Of a stretch of 64,000 nt of DNA, positions 58,594 through 64,000 are shown piece after piece. Source of the stretch: Campylorhamphus procurvoides. Its lineage: Eukaryota; Chordata; Aves; Passeriformes; Dendrocolaptidae. Location: NCBI GenBank assembly GCA_013396655.1, contig WBMV01008405.1, positions 62,911-126,910 on the forward strand. Reading direction: 5' to 3'. The first letter of the stretch is position 1, and the number at the start of each line of letters is the position of its first letter. The translations under genes and the position numbers were made by a program. The notes beneath the pieces were generated by a model. It had not been told where the DNA came from, did no database searches, and was given only the letters and a program-made list of their open reading frames with translations.

Positions 58594-61500
58594 ATTTATT
58601 TTTTTAATGCTTCTGAAGTCAGTATATAGTTATGATTTACCTGTGAAATTTCCTTGTGCCTTGGAGTCTGGACACATTTAGGGCTATGCAAGATGTGACA
58701 GTGATGAGAAGCTGAGCACTTAGAGGTGTTACACACAAGTCATAGCAAAGATGAAAGAAATGCTGGTCTTTTTTGTAAAGACCAATCTGTGGGTGCTCCC
58801 TTTGGCTATAAGTCTTCACAGCAGCTCCTCCTTCTGCTGTGTCTGTGTCTGTAGCTGTATAACCATCATAACTCTGCAGTTTAGTAGATGGGGCATTTGT
58901 CTTGGGAAGCAGGAGCCTTGAGTTCTTGCCCTTGTTCAAACAAGTATTCAGTGTTCAAAGAAGGAACTGAGAGCTACAGGAGCTCTTTCTTTCTGACTGT
59001 GAACCCATTCACAACCCAAACAATTTTAGGACAGTGTGGTGACCATCTGTGCCAGGTTACCCTGGGGCATAACCGAGGAAGTGCTGGGTGGAGGTTATGA
59101 TACCTTCCAAGGAAAAGGCAAGGAAAGCTGCATTGAAATGATGTACAGCTCAGACTGGCTGAGGATGCTTCCAATGGAAAGCATCCTGATAGGCAAAGAA
59201 GATGATTAGACTCACCTTTGTGTTTTGTGAGGGATCCAGTGTTGTCTTGGCACCCTGAACTTTCTGAAGTTGATCTCTGAGACATAAACATGGGGAAAGC
59301 TGGGACTGGTGGTACATCTCCTTGCTGTGTGCTATTGGTAAATCAACCTGGCTGCTCATGTCTCTTTTTCTTTTCTCTCCCTTCATCTCGTTGCTATTGT
59401 GAGCCATACAACTTGTAGGGAGAGCAGGCCCTTAATTTTGGGCTGCTGCCTCCCTTGGGAGTTGGGGAACTTGGGACCTAGGCTCTGTGGAGCTTGCTAC
59501 TGCAGTGCTGCAGTCTTTGTGCACCCATAGGCACCAGTTCCTCAGTGCAGAACTAGGGTGAAATACAGAAAACAAATCTTGGTTTCCTCTTGGATGGGGA
59601 ATGAAAGCTGGTGTGCTGACTAGTCTTAATATTGTCATTTATCGTGCAGTAATATCAATAAATGTGGTGTTTGCTTTCCAAACAAAAGATGTGGTTTATG
59701 TCCCAAAGAGTTTAAAGATCGTTTGAAGATTTGTGTAGCGGAAATGGTAGTTTCCTCAGCCAAATCAGCTTCAACCTGGGTACAACCTTGTTACCTAATT
59801 GTGATTTCTGCTGGAGTTAGAGACTGCTCAGGAAGGAAAAGAAAATGCTTATCCTTGAAGCAGGTGTTGATCTCGCCGTGTTTTATGAGAATGAACGGGC
59901 ATATAGATTCCTTATACATTTGGAGTGAAATGGTAGAAGTTTCCCATACAGATGAGGTGGATCTGAGTGTATGGTAGAATGCTTAGAATCCAACACCTGT
60001 GTATTCTTGGGGAAAAAAAAAGCCTATTAGAAACCTTTACAATGTTTCTGCATCAATGTTAAAAGCTCTTTAATGGTCAGGCATAAGCAGTGTGACGCTG
60101 GAATCTTTCTGTGTGTAGTACTTCTTCTCCATGCAGATGGACTTTCTAATTTGCTGTCAATGAAGCGAGATTTCAGTAAAATTTTTGCTTCCTTTTTTGC
60201 CTCTCTTGTTCTTGTATGTTGGCAATACTTAGATAATTATAGTGTGTTTGCTAGAAACCCTGACAGCCTAAACTGAGTTCTTTGTAAAAAATGTGATGTT
60301 TGCCTTAATTAAGAGACTAGAAACAGCACCTGAATCTGTTAATTAAATAGTCAAAGTTGATAGCTATTTAGGATATATTAACAAGCAAAACAAAATACAT
60401 TTTTGACTAAAGTGTTACCTAGACTAAATGAGCTACTGTGAGGCGCTTTTTTTTGTGTGTGGAGAAAAATAATCTGTTGGTGCTGCAACTGTCACACATG
60501 CACAGTCATGCAAAATTCATGTGAGATCGTTCCCAGTTCTATGGTACCCAGAACAATAGCCTTTATTTCTTCTTCAAAGCTCTTCAGGGCTGTTAAATAA
60601 TCCTTGTGACAACCCTATGAAGTGAATATTGTAGTAATTTTGTGTGGATGGCAAAACAATTAATCGGCATTGTCTCCAGCTGTGGGTTTTGTAGTGTGCC
60701 CAGGGCTTGGCCTGCTGCTGAAATGTGTGGCTGTGTGACAAGGGGTGGGTGAGCGTGTCCTGCTGCCTCTTCTGGCTATAACTGTACCAATGAAAACCCT
60801 TTGCAGATGCAGTGGTCATCAGCATGCAGGTGGTCATCAATGTCAGGTGGGAACTTATGTGTCCTGATAAAGGATGGATTTAGCTTGTTCTAAATTATTC
60901 AGACCATGTTACTGGCATTGCTTCTTGGAGGAGAGATGTGCAGAGCTTTTGGCCTTGCTGGTGTCTGTAACCTTCTTCTGCATTTGAAAGTTGGATTGCT
61001 CAGACTGACTCCAGGGCACAAGTTTGCTCATTCCTGGGATGAAGTCCTGGTTGGATGCTTCCCACTGGGGTCATGCCTGGCTGGGCTTGCTTAGTATTAT
61101 GAATTGCCTTGAGGTTGACCTCCTAACTCCCTTTGGCCTGAAAATGCTGCAAATCCAGCTCTTTCCTCCACGTCATGAACACCAGCAGTGTCTCTCAGCT
61201 GAGGGGGGTTTGGATAACCAGGACGTAAGTTCCTGTTGGGGTCAGATTGGTGTCACAGCTTTTCTATGCAGCCTGGCTTTGGCTGCTGAGATATGTGTGT
61301 CTCCTCTTCTCCTCCACCAGCGCTGCCTGCTGCCCTTCCAGGAGCTATAAAAGCCAGAGCAGATGGCTTGGGGAGGCAGTGTCTGTAATTACTGCTGCAA
61401 CATTTGCCTAAGCTTGACTCTGCACAAAGAACGCTTTTTTTTCCCCTGGTTGTCGGTACTTCAAATGCAGATTTGGTCTTTTCAGGGGAACTCGATGGTG

Positions 61501-64000
61501 GAAATGTGTGCACTTCCTTCTGGTTCAAAAGCAGTCTGTTCTTTCTCTTGACATAATTCATATCATGCTTTAGTGTTGTCAGTTTCAGTCTTCGCTTGCT
61601 AGGTCAGCCTTCAGGTTTCTGGTAGTGATATGGGCTAGACTGTCTATGGACCCAAATTTTGATAACAGGTGATTACCATGAAGTAACACAACTACAACCA
61701 GTGTATTTGATAAAGGTAGGCTTTTAAACCCATTAACCTGGCTAGTAACCTTCTAGCAGGCTTTGGTGTGAAAGTTGTTCTCCCATCTAAGCAGAGATGG
61801 GCAGCTGTGGGTTTGACACATCTTTAATGCCTAATGCAAGCACTCATCTCTCAGTTGCAGTTGTGATTGACTGACCCAACATTATCCTGCGCAGCATGTG
61901 CATTTCTGTGGGCTCCCTTGTTCCAAATACCTTTCTGAAGTCTTGTTCTTTCTACCAGCCTGAGATGAGCTGAGTTTCTCCTCTCACATGTCTGGTGTTT
62001 ATGGCCCTTAGGTTATTAACCGTATAGCCAGATGGGTTTGAATTGTAAGAGGGCTGAAAGCAAAGGGAAAGAAAGCTTTTCATTTCCTGAGGTCAGTGAA
62101 GAGGCTGTGACCCAAACCACCCACTGAGCAGTGTTGTTTTCCTTCACAGCAGCAGTGACGCCTCTGGTTCCTCAGACATCTTCCTGGGGTTAATTAAGGT
62201 ACAGAGGGCTGGACTCCTCTCTTCATAAGGAGCATGAGGCTCACACCTATATTTATTTCAAGGATTTATTTTTTTTTTAATTTACTTTGCTCGTAAAGTA
62301 CATTTAGCTAAAAGTATAAGTAGCAATGGGAATTTGAGCCAGATTACAGTTCCTTATTGATCTTCATTTCCAGTGAAGTATTATCTCTGGGATCATGTGA
62401 TTGAGGTGGCTTTTGGAAGTTTTGTGATTTGAGGTTTTTATCTTGTCTTTTGCTTTTGCTTTTCTGGCCAGCCCATGGCAGGGGTACAGTGCCATGCCTT
62501 CTAGAAGTCTCTGCTCATAACTAACTTTTCTGAAACTTATAATTCCTATTGAATTTGCATATGGTATTGCACTTATCTGTGGAGAGGACAACTACTTGAA
62601 AAATAGATTTATCTCACATATAGCTAGGCACTGTGGCAAGGATGTTTGTATAATCTCTTAAGAACTGAGATGGCTCAATCTGAAATAGGATGTACTTTGA
62701 GTAATTCAGTTTGCTCTGTTGTCTCAAGTCGAGTTTTCTGACAATGGAAGCTGAACTGGCTGGCTTAACTCCCCAGTGTTGTTTTCCCCCAATGCCCTTC
62801 TGTGATGGTGTAAGTCCAATCACTGCCAAACACTCCTGGATTCCTTGCAGACTTTCCTGCCCAAAAATGCATCAGAAAACACTCAGCGAACCTCACTCTG
62901 CCCATTCTGAAAGGATGGAGTTTCCATTCATTGCCTAACAGCCTTACAGCAGCGTGTCTTAAACTGAACTCAGAAGGCAGCAACATTTTTTCTACCTTGA
63001 GAAGTCCCTTGGATGAAGATCAGCAGATGTTGGGATGTTAGGCAGCAGCAGGGTCACAGAGCACTTACCCTGGTCCTCTCCTCTTCCCTGACCATTATTT
63101 GCTATCTACTGCCAGGGACATGTTGTGAGATGGGACTTTGGCTCTCACCTGCTCTGGATGGGCTTGTTTGCTGCCTGGGTCCTGCTCAGCCCTACAGAGG
63201 ACATTCAGCCTTGCATTTGAAATGAAAACTTTGATTAAAAATGGCATTGCTTCAGCTTGCTTGTTGCAGCTGTAGCTGTGGCTGTGAATTGAGGATCATA
63301 ATTTATGGTGAAAGTTTTTGGAGCATATGGTCTTAGAATGAAGATATGTCCATTAAATATGTATATATCCTTGTGCTGTTAGATACAGACTGCTGGTGAG
63401 CTCTCCTGGGTGCAGCTGTGCCTATACCAAAACCCTCTAGATGGTGGTACTTTTTTTGAAAAAAAAATAAATTTAAGCTTTTGCCAGCAACTTACCAATA
63501 AAGAAACAAGCTTTATTTACAAGATTCATTTTAGTCTGTCTACTATAATTTTTTTCTGGTGTACTCTAGTACACTGCTGGAATGGTGTATTGGTTCTTCA
63601 GAAGCTGTATCATGCTGGAGAACAAGAGCTGACCAAAGTAGTGGTGATGAGTCCTGAGGCATTCACAGCATCTTCTTGACTATTTTCCATAGTAAAAACC
63701 AGATAGTGTTCACCATTGAAATGACAGGACCTGTTCTATGCAACACACACTATGAGCCTTTACCTCTTTCAAGTAGTGAGCCTGTACTTTTCTCTACAAC
63801 AAAAGAAAGTGGTATAATCCTTTTCTTTCTATTTTTTCTTGCATTGTTTTTGTAATTTTTTTTTAACGTCCTAAATCTTAAACATTTTCTACAAATGCAG
63901 TGATCTCAAGGTTTTGTCAGGCATCCATATGGTAGGTCTGGTCTGAAGGCTGAACCTTTGGTTTTCCTTCAAGGCATTGCAGGTGGAAAGGCTGTACTTT

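Larger units (their letters stand above)
55950..64000. other. Non-coding DNA, probable first intron or 3' flank of the CpG island
   Basis: About 8 kb with no recognised coding exon, RNA gene or transposable element. AT-rich sequence with a 22-nt poly-T at 57883-57904 and (TA)8 at 58578-58593. If exon 1 reads rightward, this is the start of a long first intron. No downstream exon can be called with confidence inside the window. Confidence 0.45.

Noticed and set aside
1..64000. tRNA, rRNA, snRNA or CRISPR-like structures
   Set aside because: I looked for tRNA B-box-like sequences, regular spacer arrays and rRNA blocks by eye and saw none. A covariance-model search would be needed to exclude small ncRNAs.

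Overview
The window looks like a vertebrate nuclear genome, almost certainly a bird and plausibly a passerine. The evidence is several CR1 LINE 3' ends in both orientations with the bird-type tail (…CCATGGCAGG…CCAACC…CTATGATTCT), one long terminal repeat of a family I recognise from bird genomes, an ERV-L-like provirus fragment, low overall repeat density, and one very GC-rich CpG island. The sequence shows no sign of operons, tRNA or rRNA genes, or CRISPR arrays. Nearly all open frames are short and have no recognisable domain, as expected by chance in non-coding DNA.

Layout. 1-7.4 kb: non-coding, no recognised repeats beyond short tracts. 7.4-9.6 kb: a decayed endogenous retrovirus fragment with gag-, protease- and reverse-transcriptase-like pieces in that order on the + strand, with stops, frameshifts and a destroyed protease active-site triplet. 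9.7-10.0 kb: an exon-like open segment on the - strand with good splice sites at both ends. 15.1-15.4 kb: a possible terminal coding exon pair on the - strand. 16.3-16.8 kb: a solo LTR. 23.5-25.7 kb: a long, old CR1 copy with recognisable endonuclease and RT remnants. Further CR1 pieces lie at 26.4, 28.3 (tentative), 38.4, 39.9, 43.2 (- strand) and 49.3 kb. 54.2-55.9 kb: a CpG island, the only strong promoter candidate here, carrying a 56/57-bp minisatellite organised as a 113-bp dimer, and likely a first exon on the + strand. 55.9-64 kb: non-coding, best read as a first intron or flank of the CpG-island gene, with no recognised transposable element.

How it works together. The simplest reading is a gene-poor distal or intergenic stretch (1-54 kb) leading to the promoter and first exon of a gene running rightward out of the window. 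I could not identify that gene: the island has several possible ATGs and donors, and no downstream coding exon is visible. The - strand exon candidates at 9.7-10.0 and 15.1-15.4 kb are hypotheses from splice-site and open-frame reading. They cannot belong to one simple transcript, because the 15.1 kb segment ends in a stop upstream (in - strand order) of the 9.7 kb one. No clear previously undescribed system was found. The most unusual structures are the G-rich dimeric minisatellite inside the promoter island and the isolated exon-like segment beside the retroviral fragment.
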